Below are positions 29,150 through 39,777 of a stretch of 64,000 bases of DNA, piece after piece. Each line of letters starts with the position of its first letter. Position 1 is the stretch's first letter. The notes under the pieces are model-generated. The model saw nothing but the letters and a program-made list of their open reading frames with translations, was not told the origin of the DNA and did not search any database. Origin of the DNA: Natronorubrum sediminis (lineage in GTDB: Archaea > Halobacteriota > Halobacteria > Halobacteriales > Natrialbaceae); NCBI RefSeq assembly GCF_900108095.1, contig NZ_FNWL01000001.1, forward strand, positions 1,302,001 through 1,366,000. The letters run 5' to 3'. The translations under genes were made by a program, and so were the position numbers.

Positions 29150-29599
29150 TCACTCGTTCCAGAAACCGCGTTGTCGAATTTCGATTTCAGTGAGCACCGC
29201 CGAGAGAACATCACGCCAATCGAGCGGGTGTGAAGCGTCGACGCCTGGCGTCGGTGCATCAGGTCCAGGATGAACGTGATTACGTTCGTTGTGGTCCGAT
29301 GGATGTCGGTCCCACTGATGGTCGAACGTTCCTTCGACGTGTTCTTCGTGATAGTGAAGGGTGAAATCACCGTTCTCGAACCAAACAACTTCCAACTGGG
29401 CCGTTCGAACGGTGCTCGGGTAGAATCCGGTGTTGTATACGCAGATCACTCGATCTGGTGCAAATTCGGGTTGTGCTTCGATCCGTTCGAAACGATCGTC
29501 AGTAGAAAGTCGTTCCACGATGACGTCGAGTTGGTCAAAGTCAACCGGTGCACCGGAATCGGTGTCAGGCGTCTCCGTTTCGTCCCCGTTCCCCGTCAT
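29150..29599 (-). CDS. Haloarchaeal protein of unknown function, partner of the winged-helix regulator
   Basis: 149-residue acidic protein that overlaps the upstream regulator gene by four bases (ATGA), implying translational coupling. It has no membrane helix. Recognisable parts: VDFDQLDVIVERLSTDDRFE, VICVYNTGFYPSTVRTAQ, VVWFENGDFTLHYHEEHVEG and a C-terminal helix (WRDVLSAVLTEIEIRQRGFW). The beta-rich core with several His residues could bind a ligand, metal or nucleic acid. I think this type of pair recurs in haloarchaea, but I cannot name the family. A toxin-antitoxin arrangement is possible but unproven. Confidence 0.8.
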   Translation of the reverse strand: MTGNGDETETPDTDSGAPVDFDQLDVIVERLSTDDRFERIEAQPEFAPDRVICVYNTGFYPSTVRTAQLEVVWFENGDFTLHYHEEHVEGTFDHQWDRHPSDHNERNHVHPGPDAPTPGVDASHPLDWRDVLSAVLTEIEIRQRGFWNE

Positions 29600-30171
29600 A
29601 CGGCGCTTCGTTCGCCAGCAAAATCACCAGATTCGATCGTCAATGCCCGCTCGAGGAGGGAGAGACGACGCCGAGTCGTCTGCCACGCCGACACGTCTTC
29701 CCACACGTCTGAAACCGAGCGATCGGTCTCGGCTGCGTGCCTCGAGACCGACACGGCAGTGGGGGTGGTTACGTCGAACCGCTCGGCAAAATCTTCGTCA
29801 CGAGCAGCCTCAGCGTCCAGGTGAGAACGCAACTCCTCGGTCGTGTACTCGTCTCGAAGGTGTTGAACGCGACGCCAGCGAAGGTACGACTGGTTTCGGT
29901 TGTACGTCGCCGGCGAGTCGGTGACCTTTCGCACGATACCCATTCGTTCGAACCACTCGAGGTACTCCCTCGCGGCGTCGACGCCGTGGTCAGCACGGTC
30001 AGCCACCTCACGAACCGTTGCTGGGGAGTTCAGGCCGAGAACTGCGTCGAGGAAATCATCGCGCGTGCGCTCGCTACGAACGAGTTCGGTTGGAGACATC
30101 AGTGCGTCAAAATCCGGTGGTTCCGCACCCTCGTCGTCGTTCGCCGTCAGTTCAGCGCGTGGTTCCTCCAT
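29596..30171 (-). CDS. Winged-helix transcriptional regulator, coupled to the downstream gene
   Basis: 191-residue protein. Residues about 30-105 form a winged helix-turn-helix (RDDFLDAVLGLNSPATVREV, ADRADHGVDAAREYLEWFER, MGIVRKVTDSPATYNRN). The C-terminal half is helical (YTTEELRSHLDAEAARDEDF, ALTIESGDFAG). ATG at 30171 is preferred over an upstream in-frame start at 30237 because the extension lacks acidic character. The downstream gene starts within its stop codon. Regulators of this type usually bind their own promoter; the likely operator region is the AT-rich DNA just upstream. Confidence 0.85.
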   Translation of the reverse strand: MEEPRAELTANDDEGAEPPDFDALMSPTELVRSERTRDDFLDAVLGLNSPATVREVADRADHGVDAAREYLEWFERMGIVRKVTDSPATYNRNQSYLRWRRVQHLRDEYTTEELRSHLDAEAARDEDFAERFDVTTPTAVSVSRHAAETDRSVSDVWEDVSAWQTTRRRLSLLERALTIESGDFAGERSAV

Positions 30172-30542
30172 GGCTAGTGTCTCGACTCGAGACGGAATAA
30201 ATCTTCCCAGCGCGGAATATTCCGTAATCGGTGGCATCTCCGGGACCGGTAATGAAGAACGAGAGATGATCGCTGAAACCGGTGCTTCGGCTCAAGCGCG
30301 TCGCCTCGAGCCCATATTCGCAGTAATTTCCCGCCACTTGTCGGTAGATATAAGCAACAGTAGTGCAACAATTAGCACGGAAGCCGTCTCCGACGGGGGT
30401 CTCGAAACGCCCCGGGTGTCATAGCACCCGAGACTGGCTTCCAACCCGAGAGGGTCAAAGCCATGATTACATCACTCCTCGCGGGATATAAACATCCCGG
30501 CACCCAGTCGTATCGACGGCGAGTACCGACAGCGGCCCCGAA
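30172..30542. other. Intergenic region with hairpin and TATA element
   Basis: 371 bases. A perfect hairpin CGGGTG-tcatag-CACCCG lies at 30413-30430, inside longer gtctcg/cgagac arms, and could be a terminator or regulator site. A TATA element tataaa at 30487-30492 sits inside a CGGGA/TCCCG inverted repeat and points toward the CPxCG mini-gene at 30543. No gene is seen. Confidence 0.45.
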
Positions 30543-30719
30543 ATGGTGGTCTGCGTGAGCGTGGACGACGACGCCGAAGACGGATTGGTCGGATCGGCGT
30601 TCCCCGACTGCCCGCGCTGTGGCGACCCCATCCTCGCGACGGTCGTCACCGGGCCGAGCGAGGCCACGGCAACACCCTGTGGCTGTCGCGTTGCGCCGCC
30701 CCACCTCGAGCGCGAGTAA
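30543..30719 (+). CDS. CPxCG-type small zinc-finger protein (58 residues)
   Basis: Small protein with two zinc-knuckle halves: CPRCG at about residue 25 and CGCRV at about residue 49, the arrangement of the CPxCG-related mini zinc-finger proteins that are abundant in haloarchaea. The N terminus is acidic (VDDDAEDG). The ATG at 30543 is about 55 bases behind the tataaa element, leaving a short leader; in-frame GTG codons just after it are alternative starts. Members of this group affect biofilm, swarming or stress traits in Haloferax; the role here is unknown. Confidence 0.7.
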   Translation: MVVCVSVDDDAEDGLVGSAFPDCPRCGDPILATVVTGPSEATATPCGCRVAPPHLERE

Positions 30720-31033
30720 CGTTCCGGAGGCCTCGAGTTTCGGCGGCCAGCCGACTCCTCGGTATTTCGAACGCCGGCACGTCGCACCACCCTGACAACC
30801 ACCATCCGTCGGCCGGAGAATACGAGGAGTCGGCCCGTACGCGTGACTCGAGAGAGCAACGGAAACGGCGAAAAGACGAGAGTTGTTTGCAGACGATCGA
30901 TCGACCCACGTATCGTTCACAAATTCGAACGAGACGGTCCGGAGACGGGCAGGCGAACTCGACTATCGGGCCAGCTTGTCGGTATTAGCAGTAACTAGTA
31001 GCACGGTATCGGTAGTCAGAAACAGGATGGATG
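30720..31033. other. Intergenic region, no feature recognised
   Basis: 314 bases between the mini zinc-finger gene and vapC. Overlapping open frames exist on the minus strand but give basic, serine/arginine-rich translations unlike haloarchaeal proteins. A slightly AT-rich stretch lies at 30980-31040, just behind vapC. Confidence 0.4.
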
Positions 31034-31435
31034 TCAATAGCTCTCTACAGAGACGCCATCGAATAGCTGGAAGTCGTCCGTATTTTTCGTGACAACTGTC
31101 GCGCCTACTTCTTTCGCAACGGCGGCAATCAACAAATCCCCAGAAAGAGAGTTTATCTTGTCCCGGTTCACAGTTTCATCCCGGTGAAATTCAGCTTCTA
31201 ACTCACCAGCAATGACGGCGTGTTCAACCCGAAACGGGAGGATAGTCGTCCACTCGAATTGTGACTCGATCTCAACTGGGTCGAGTACCCCTTGAATCTC
31301 CCTCCCGACTGCAATTTCTTTGATGTTCAGTGTCGTCGTTACAAACTCCTCTTCGTCGTGCGTTTCAAGGTAGTCTCCAACCGCTTCCCGCCCCGCCCAA
31401 TAATGGATGAGAAACGTTGTATCAAGCAGTTTCAT
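31034..31435 (-). CDS. vapC: VapC-family PIN-domain ribonuclease toxin
   Basis: 133-residue PIN domain protein, the toxin of a type II toxin-antitoxin pair that cleaves RNA, usually tRNA or rRNA. The acidic active-site residues appear in order: D in MKLLDTTFLIHYW, E in TTTLNIKEIAVG, and the pair in SLSGDLLIAAVAKE and VTKNTDDFQLF. Its start overlaps the antitoxin gene by 14 bases, typical of vapBC. The lower-GC codon use compared with neighbours suggests recent acquisition. Confidence 0.93.
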   Translation of the reverse strand: MKLLDTTFLIHYWAGREAVGDYLETHDEEEFVTTTLNIKEIAVGREIQGVLDPVEIESQFEWTTILPFRVEHAVIAGELEAEFHRDETVNRDKINSLSGDLLIAAVAKEVGATVVTKNTDDFQLFDGVSVESY

Positions 31436-31700
31436 CGTCTGCCTCTGTCTCCGCAAACTCATCGAGAGCCTCTTGTTGCCGTGTGGAAAGCCCGTCACTC
31501 GTTTGCTCACGGGAGTCCGCAACGATCTGCTCGAGTTCGTCGGCTTCCCCTTCGGAGAGTGTTCCGAATCCCTCACGCCAATCGACAGTCGTGTCATCCA
31601 ACAGACGGTCCATGAGGTCCGTAAAGCTCTCATCCTCTCGTTTTCGTGCCTTTAACCGCTCGTATACGTCCTCTCGGATGCCGATGGTTTTCGCCCCCAT
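31422..31700 (-). CDS. vapB: VapB-family antitoxin
   Basis: 92-residue antitoxin. The N-terminal 35 residues (MGAKTIGIREDVYERLKARK) form a ribbon-helix-helix-like DNA-binding part, and the following helices (SFTDLMDRLLDDT, DELEQIVADSRE) would embrace the VapC active site. It is translated just before vapC with a 14-base overlap. A perfect palindrome GTGTATACAC and flanking GTTTGTG/CACAAAC arms lie directly upstream of its ATG and are the likely autoregulatory operator. Confidence 0.9.
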   Translation of the reverse strand: MGAKTIGIREDVYERLKARKREDESFTDLMDRLLDDTTVDWREGFGTLSEGEADELEQIVADSREQTSDGLSTRQQEALDEFAETEADDETA

Positions 31701-31701
31701 A

Positions 31702-31723
31702 GTTTGTGTATACACGCACAAAC
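31702..31723. promoter_or_regulatory. Palindromic operator upstream of vapB
   Basis: Inverted repeat with arms GTTTGTG (31702-31708) and CACAAAC (31717-31723), containing an inner palindrome GTGTATACAC. It ends two bases from the vapB ATG (31700, minus strand), a position where VapBC binding would block transcription initiation. Operator function is inferred from position and symmetry. Confidence 0.6.
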
Positions 31724-31877
31724 ACAAAGTGCTTGTCGGTGTTTTCAACGCAGAACGAAATGAAGGAAGCGTACCACCTTTTTTCGCTCGAGTCCGCTTC
31801 ATTCATCTCTCGCGCAAAAATCCGTCTGGCGAGAGCAGAGTTCTCGCTGACCGTCGCTCACGCCGTTCGCGAAGAGA

Positions 31878-31945
31878 CCAAAAAAGCCGCTCGCTTCCGG
31901 TGGTCGCTCGCGATCTTACTTCTCAACCGTTTCTTCGACGATCTC
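31878..31945. repeat. 68-bp direct repeat, distal copy
   Basis: Matches 32003-32070 with three mismatches over 68 bases, 125 bases apart. On the minus strand it reads the last codons of the restriction-modification gene's former 3' end (EIVEETVEK then stop) plus the following non-coding bases. It is therefore a duplicated gene end, not a free-standing repeat. Confidence 0.8.
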
Positions 31946-32002
31946 AGATCCACCTTTTTCCGCTCGGGTTCACTTCGCTCACCCGTCGCGCAAAAACCTG
32001 GG

Positions 32003-32070
32003 CCAAAAAAGCCGCTCGCTTCCGGTGGTCGCTCGCGGTCCTACTTCTCAACCGCTTCTTCGACGATCTC
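32003..32070. repeat. 68-bp direct repeat, proximal copy
   Basis: Partner of 31878-31945. It contains the last codons (EIVEEAVEK) and stop of the orphaned restriction-modification 3' end and continues past the stop, so the duplication spans the gene boundary. Confidence 0.8.
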
Positions 32071-32565
32071 GATTTCTTCCTCCGTCAACCCGTACAGTTC
32101 GTAGACGATTTCGTCGATCAGTTCGTCCGTTTTCTCGATTTTCGCTTCGAGTTCCTCGGCTCGCTCTTTCGTCTCGAGATAGCTTTCCAACCCGTCCCGA
32201 ACGTCGTCGACGGCGGGGAGGGTGAGCTTTCGCAAGCGATCCACGAGCGAGTTGGTCTTCGTGGCGGTTTCGCGGAAGTTTGCAAAGCCGCCGGCTTCGT
32301 CCACCGCGACGGGGACGAACGCCTCGATCAGGTCGGCTTCGGTTTCCGTCAGGTCGGAAATCTCGAGGGCGGGTTCGGGGTCGGTTTCGGTGTAGCCCCA
32401 GCGGTCGGTTTCGAACTCGTCCTCGTTTTCGGGTTTGTACCGGGCTGTGAGATGAATCTCGAGGGACGTGGGTGACTCGCGTTCGATTTCGACGGTGCCG
32501 ACGCGGAGGTTCTCGCGGTCCTCGGCGGTGTCGGTGAGGATGGAGTCAGCGGCTCCTTCTGGTGG
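32041..32565 (-). pseudogene. Orphaned 3' end of an older Eco57I-like restriction-modification gene
   Basis: 174 codons, open and in the same reading frame as the intact gene upstream, beginning directly after its TAA stop. There is no start codon of its own at the beginning. The translation reads as the C-terminal part of a type IIG/IIL enzyme: a beta-rich part (NLRVGTVEIERESPTSLEIH), then a coiled-coil end (TKERAEELEAKIEKTDELID) and ELYGLTEEEIEIVEEA, a signature of the C terminus in Eco57I-type proteins. GC is high like the chromosome, unlike the AT-rich DNA just before it. It is best read as what remains of the previous specificity end after replacement by a foreign segment. Translation from an internal GTG at 32304 cannot be excluded. 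Confidence 0.75.
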
Positions 32566-35500
32566 TTAGTTAAGTCCCATATCTGACAAACTCATGCCAT
32601 CATTATATGAACCAAAATGATCTCGTATGTCAAGATTTAACGACTTGTGTTTCTGATTTGCGTTCAATATCTTCCTGGCAGATTTGGAGAGTAGTTCATT
32701 TGCTGATGTCTTCTTGTCAATATCCGAACTTAAGCTCATATCAAGTTGCATCTTAATATCTCGAGCTATTTCCTCTTCAGACGGTATTCCAAATGGATAG
32801 AGGTAGTCTCGCTTAAATGTAAAGTATCCTCCCCGGAGTGCATACCCTGTTCGTGAAATGAAGAACCAAAGTAAATTGCTATTCAATATGGCTAATAATG
32901 CTTCTAGCCTGATATTCGAATTCTCTCTTAGGAGAATTCCGTAAACCTTAGTTTTATGATAGTTTTCATCTTCATCTATAGTGAAACTACCGCCATAACC
33001 TATTTCCGGGGTTAATATCTTGTCCTGTTCAAACTTTACTAAATTTTTTGGATAAACATAGTCGTACCACCGTTTATTGTCCATTTTCCCTCCTTCTCTC
33101 CCCCGTAATGAATCTTCATGCTTCTTCAAATATTGATATGCATTAGGGTACCTATTGCTTAGAGTGTTTTCAGGTATGAAATCTGCGTCTTTCTCGTTGT
33201 CTTCTCCTGCAGTTAGCTCATATGGGAAAATAACTCTGCGATCAGTGTCAATAGGATCATACCGTCCAACATCTTCACCCTTTAGGAACGGTTCTAAGAT
33301 TTCCGACTCTAATTTGTGAACTTCACCATCTTCTTGACTTTTTACAAGCTCATGTTTCCCTTCTGACCCTATATGTTCCATAAGGTAGATACTATCAGCA
33401 CTGGTCTGAAGGCCCACATATACCTCTGAAATGTCTTTGAGGGATCGTTCTTGAGAATCAATCTGTTCAAGAACTTGTGTGACGTCAATGGAGTTGAATA
33501 TCCACTGAGATTCATCATAGTCAGATATTTTCCTAAAGTCAAGATCAGTAATAGAGGCCAATTCGCTTGGCGAAAAGCGAGCATAGGAGAAGTCATCAGA
33601 CCTCTTACCAGAAAGGATTAGAATGCAAGTATAAACAGAAGCTCCTTCAAATACCTGCTCATGGCCAAATGAAATTATTTCATGTAACGCACTCTTATCT
33701 GATATGAACTTTCTTAGTCCTTTTCCAGAACGGTTCCTAAAGAATTTATGTGGCTCAATAAACCCGACCAATCCGTCTTTATTTATTAGTTCATATGACT
33801 TTTCGCTAAAGGACATATAGAGGTCAAAGTTTCCAGTGGACGAGTCGTACTTTTCAGACAGGTAAGCGGCCTGTTTTGGTGTATTGGATTTTAGCGACTG
33901 TATCCGGACATATGGCGGATTCCCAATAACCGCATCAAACCCAGCATCCTCACGTTTCTCCCCATCCTGATCGAAGAACACCTCGGGATACTCGAGTTCC
34001 CAGTGGAAAAACGCCTCCTCGGTACACATCGCCTGTGCGCTCTGGAACCAGCCCTTTTCGCGCACCTCGAGCCACTCGTCTTCGTCGTCGATCGCTCGAG
34101 CCATGCGTTCGTAGGCCCCTTCGGGCACGTCCAGATCGAACCGTTCGGCCGTGTGCACGTTGGTCAACTCGAACAGGCGCTGATAGAACGGATCAGCCCG
34201 CACCTCGTCGTACAACTCCTCCATCGACTTGATGTCCTCGAGCGTCTCGTTGTCGATCTCGAGTAACTCCTGCATCCGCTCCATGACGTGCTCTAAGGTA
34301 TCCTGTCGGACTCGAGCCAACGCCTGCTGGAGGGTCAACTGTCCGTCGTTGGTTTCGGTGTCACTCGAGAGCACGTCCGTCACGTCCGAGCCGACCAACG
34401 AGTTGCCCGCCTTGAGGTGGTGATCCAGAAACGCCAGTGGCTGATCCGCCGCGAGCGTCTCGAGCCACATCGACAGCTTCGCGAGTTCGACGGCCATCCC
34501 GTTCAGGTCGACGCCGTAGATACACTCCTTCGCGACGTCCCGACGAACCCGCTGCTCGTCGAACGCCGTCGCCTCCTCGATCTCGCGCACCTCGCTCATC
34601 AACTGCTCTGCGAGGTACTCCGTCGCCCGCGTCAGGAAGTGCCCACTCCCCATCGCCGGATCGAGAATCTTCAGATCGGTCACCCGCCGATAGAACGCCC
34701 CCAGATACTCGTGGGTACCGGGCTCGAAGCCTTGCTCGGTGAGATCCGCTTTGATTTCCTCGACCAGCGGCCCCACCGTCTCCTCGACGATGTAGGTCAC
34801 CACGTAGTCCGGCGTGTAGTACGCCCCCGTCGCCTTTCGCTCACCTTCGTCGTTGACCACGTAGAGCCCACCCTCGGAAACGGTTTCGACCGCATCCGCC
34901 ACCGACACCTCCGTGGCCGGTTTCCAAACCTCGCCGCCGTCGTCCGTCACCGCGGCGTACTCCGCCGGCGCGATCCGAAACTGGTGCTCGAGCAACCCCT
35001 CGTAGACGCTCCCGAGGTGTCGCGTATCGAGATCCGCGTAGTCGGCCAACACGTACCGACCCTCGTCGTTCTCGGTCGTCGAAATTCGATAGATGACCTC
35101 CGCGAGGTGCCGGTTGCTCACCTCGTGGTCCGTCAGAAACCCGTGTTTCTCGGTGTTGAATAGCCCGCCGTTGTACGGCGGAATGCCGAGTGACTCCTCG
35201 CCCTCGTCGACCAACCGAAACAGGTCCTCGAGACGACTCCACATCGTCGTGGAGTGCTCGCTATAGGTGTCGAACCCGTCGTCGACCTCGCCGATCTCCT
35301 CGTGAATCTCGAGACGCAGTTCGTCCAGACTGAAGTTCTCCTCGTACTCCTCGACTGCGTCTGCCCCTTCGGGATGGATCAGGCCCCGTGATTCTGCATA
35401 GAGGACGAACATCAACCGGTAGAGCAACACGAGCGACTGCTCTTTGAGTTCCCCCAACCCGTCCTCGTCGTCGGGGTCGATGTCGAGGTCGTTCGTCTCG

Positions 35501-36282
35501 ACGAACCCGCGTCCGAGCACTCGCACCGCGGTGAAGACGTTGTCCTGTAGATCCTCACCTAGCTCCTGGGCGACCGTCTCGCTCTCCGACCAGACCGAAT
35601 CGAGGAACGTCGTCCCGCCACTCGCCTGAAACGCCGCCGGCCGGAAAAACAGATAGAAGTATTTGAACGCCTCGAGATCACCACGTTCGAGCAGTTCCGG
35701 CAAGTCGATCTCGTAGTACGTCTGCGTCTCGTAATCCTTGGTCCCGTAGAGTCGCCACTTCCGACCGTTCGTCAAGACACCCCACTGGATCGACTCGGGC
35801 GTCCGCTCGAGGTAGTGTTTGACCTGATGGGAGGCGTTTCGATACGGCCGTTGTTCACTGAAACGAGTCGAGAAGTCGGCGTCCCACTGTTTAGCTTCGA
35901 CGAGACCGATCCCGCGATCGAACAGATCCGACGATTCTTCGGTTCGCAGATAGACCTCTGCGGCATCGCGTCGGGCCTCCGGATCGTCGAACAGCAGTAC
36001 GTCGACGTAGCCCCCACCGTCGGGTAGCGTCGTCTCCACGTTCGTCCCGAAACCGAGCACGTCGAGTACCTCGTCGATCCAGTTGTCGATCAGCGGATCT
36101 TCCTTGTACCCCTCGACTAACCCCGACTCGAGGTCGTACAGTGATTGAAGCGCAGCCATCGCCTCCCCCGCAGCCTCATCACAGTCCCACTCCTCGCGAT
36201 CCTGAATCCGCTCGTCGAGATAGTGCCCGGAGAAGAGATTCGAGTTCGCATACGGACGATCTGACAGCGTCGCCTGACTCAT
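32566..36282 (-). CDS. Eco57I-like type IIG/IIL restriction-modification enzyme with AT-rich specificity end
   Basis: 1238-residue single-chain enzyme expected to methylate adenine and cut DNA. The N-terminal region about 60-140 holds a candidate PD-(D/E)xK nuclease (D94 in GGYVDVLLF, E129-x-K131 in GLVEAKQW). A helical part leads to the methyltransferase: SAM motif DPAMGSGHFL at 541-550 and catalytic NPPY at 788-791. The C-terminal 400 residues resemble a TaqI-like target recognition domain (WFFISRTGYALRGGYFTFK). From about 33930 downwards, that is just after NPPY, base composition drops to roughly 35-40 percent GC by eye and codon use changes completely, showing the C-terminal part came from a different donor. 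A pure methylase (BREX PglX-like) is the main alternative, but no BREX genes are nearby. Confidence 0.9.
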   Translation of the reverse strand: MSQATLSDRPYANSNLFSGHYLDERIQDREEWDCDEAAGEAMAALQSLYDLESGLVEGYKEDPLIDNWIDEVLDVLGFGTNVETTLPDGGGYVDVLLFDDPEARRDAAEVYLRTEESSDLFDRGIGLVEAKQWDADFSTRFSEQRPYRNASHQVKHYLERTPESIQWGVLTNGRKWRLYGTKDYETQTYYEIDLPELLERGDLEAFKYFYLFFRPAAFQASGGTTFLDSVWSESETVAQELGEDLQDNVFTAVRVLGRGFVETNDLDIDPDDEDGLGELKEQSLVLLYRLMFVLYAESRGLIHPEGADAVEEYEENFSLDELRLEIHEEIGEVDDGFDTYSEHSTTMWSRLEDLFRLVDEGEESLGIPPYNGGLFNTEKHGFLTDHEVSNRHLAEVIYRISTTENDEGRYVLADYADLDTRHLGSVYEGLLEHQFRIAPAEYAAVTDDGGEVWKPATEVSVADAVETVSEGGLYVVNDEGERKATGAYYTPDYVVTYIVEETVGPLVEEIKADLTEQGFEPGTHEYLGAFYRRVTDLKILDPAMGSGHFLTRATEYLAEQLMSEVREIEEATAFDEQRVRRDVAKECIYGVDLNGMAVELAKLSMWLETLAADQPLAFLDHHLKAGNSLVGSDVTDVLSSDTETNDGQLTLQQALARVRQDTLEHVMERMQELLEIDNETLEDIKSMEELYDEVRADPFYQRLFELTNVHTAERFDLDVPEGAYERMARAIDDEDEWLEVREKGWFQSAQAMCTEEAFFHWELEYPEVFFDQDGEKREDAGFDAVIGNPPYVRIQSLKSNTPKQAAYLSEKYDSSTGNFDLYMSFSEKSYELINKDGLVGFIEPHKFFRNRSGKGLRKFISDKSALHEIISFGHEQVFEGASVYTCILILSGKRSDDFSYARFSPSELASITDLDFRKISDYDESQWIFNSIDVTQVLEQIDSQERSLKDISEVYVGLQTSADSIYLMEHIGSEGKHELVKSQEDGEVHKLESEILEPFLKGEDVGRYDPIDTDRRVIFPYELTAGEDNEKDADFIPENTLSNRYPNAYQYLKKHEDSLRGREGGKMDNKRWYDYVYPKNLVKFEQDKILTPEIGYGGSFTIDEDENYHKTKVYGILLRENSNIRLEALLAILNSNLLWFFISRTGYALRGGYFTFKRDYLYPFGIPSEEEIARDIKMQLDMSLSSDIDKKTSANELLSKSARKILNANQKHKSLNLDIRDHFGSYNDGMSLSDMGLN

Positions 36283-36342
36283 CTTGTCCCCTACCTCGAA
36301 TTGTCACGACAAGAATCCACTGGTAGGGACGGTTCGAATTAC

Positions 36343-39024
<2,682 letters not shown>

Positions 39025-39414
39025 TAGAGATAGATACGTGGTGCACGTTCAAGCGAATTGTGACTCAGAAACCATGAATTACTCTCTAGTCGACTTTCGA
39101 AAGTAAAGTGCGAAGCTGCCGATCCGGTAGTTGCCAAACTTATCGGACGAGAGTCGGGCGCGATCCTGTGAACGCACGTCCCGCCATCCTACCGACCACC
39201 GTCGTGATGTGCGGGCTGAGAGGTACGTTGTCTGACAACGTCGACGCCGAGGGCGACGATTGCCTTGCGGTCACGGCGACGACGGCATCGAGTGGCGTTC
39301 GGATCACAGCTCTCGAGTCGACCATCGTTCGGTACTTTCCTCGGTCCGTCGGTTCTTCCAGTGTGACGGGAAGTGTGGCTAACCACTAAGCATGATGGTC
39401 AATAACTAGCATGT
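39025..39414. promoter_or_regulatory. Divergent control region between copA and the SHOCT-copB pair
   Basis: 390 bases without a gene. A perfect 12-base palindrome ACTTTCGAAAGT lies at 39093-39104, about 70 bases upstream of copA, inside an AT-rich stretch, and is the best candidate operator. No other strong symmetry was found. The two transcription units presumably share metal-dependent regulation. Confidence 0.45.
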
Positions 39415-39777
39415 ATGTCGGCCGACGATTCCCTCGCACGAACGCTCCTGTTCGTAATCGTGGCAGTCGTTCTCGTCACGATACTCCTTCCACTGGTCGT
39501 GATGATCTTCCTGATGCCACTGACTGGCTTCGGGCACATGGGAACCTGGAACGGAACGACTGGAACGGGCTGGTCGTGGCTCCTCCCGTGGGTCGTGCTC
39601 ATCGGGCTCGTCCTCGGAATCGGCTACGTCCTGTCCCGAACACTCCGCGCCTCGAGCGCAAACCGACCCGATCCTGCGCTCGAAGAACTCCGTCGCGCCT
39701 ATGCCCGCGGCGACCTTTCGACCGAAGAGTTCGACGAACGCCGCGAGCGACTCGAGCAAAGCCGTGATCGGCGATGA
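39415..39777 (+). CDS. SHOCT-domain membrane protein
   Basis: 120-residue protein with two membrane helices ([20 protein letters not shown] and [17 protein letters not shown]) and a C-terminal SHOCT motif ([20 protein letters not shown]). SHOCT segments are short helical modules often found at the ends of membrane-associated proteins and thought to aid oligomerisation. The stop overlaps the start of the downstream P-type ATPase by four bases (ATGA), so the two are translated together. It may be an accessory factor for that pump; this is inference from coupling. Confidence 0.88.
   Translation: MSADDSLARTLLFVIVAVVLVTILLPLVVMIFLMPLTGFGHMGTWNGTTGTGWSWLLPWVVLIGLVLGIGYVLSRTLRASSANRPDPALEELRRAYARGDLSTEEFDERRERLEQSRDRR

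Noticed and set aside
30372-30920. Overlapping minus-strand open frames of 87-182 residues
   Set aside because: Arg/Ser-rich translations overlapping the plus-strand CPxCG gene, which has clear zinc motifs. No support for coding.
32041-32565. Read-through or recoding of the TAA at the end of the restriction-modification gene
   Set aside because: The in-frame continuation could suggest stop read-through, but the sharp composition change exactly at the stop is better explained by replacement of the gene end.
32566-33930. AT-rich block considered as an insertion sequence or prophage piece
   Set aside because: It is in frame with the restriction-modification gene and encodes its recognition domain. 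There is no transposase, no inverted terminal repeat and no target duplication.
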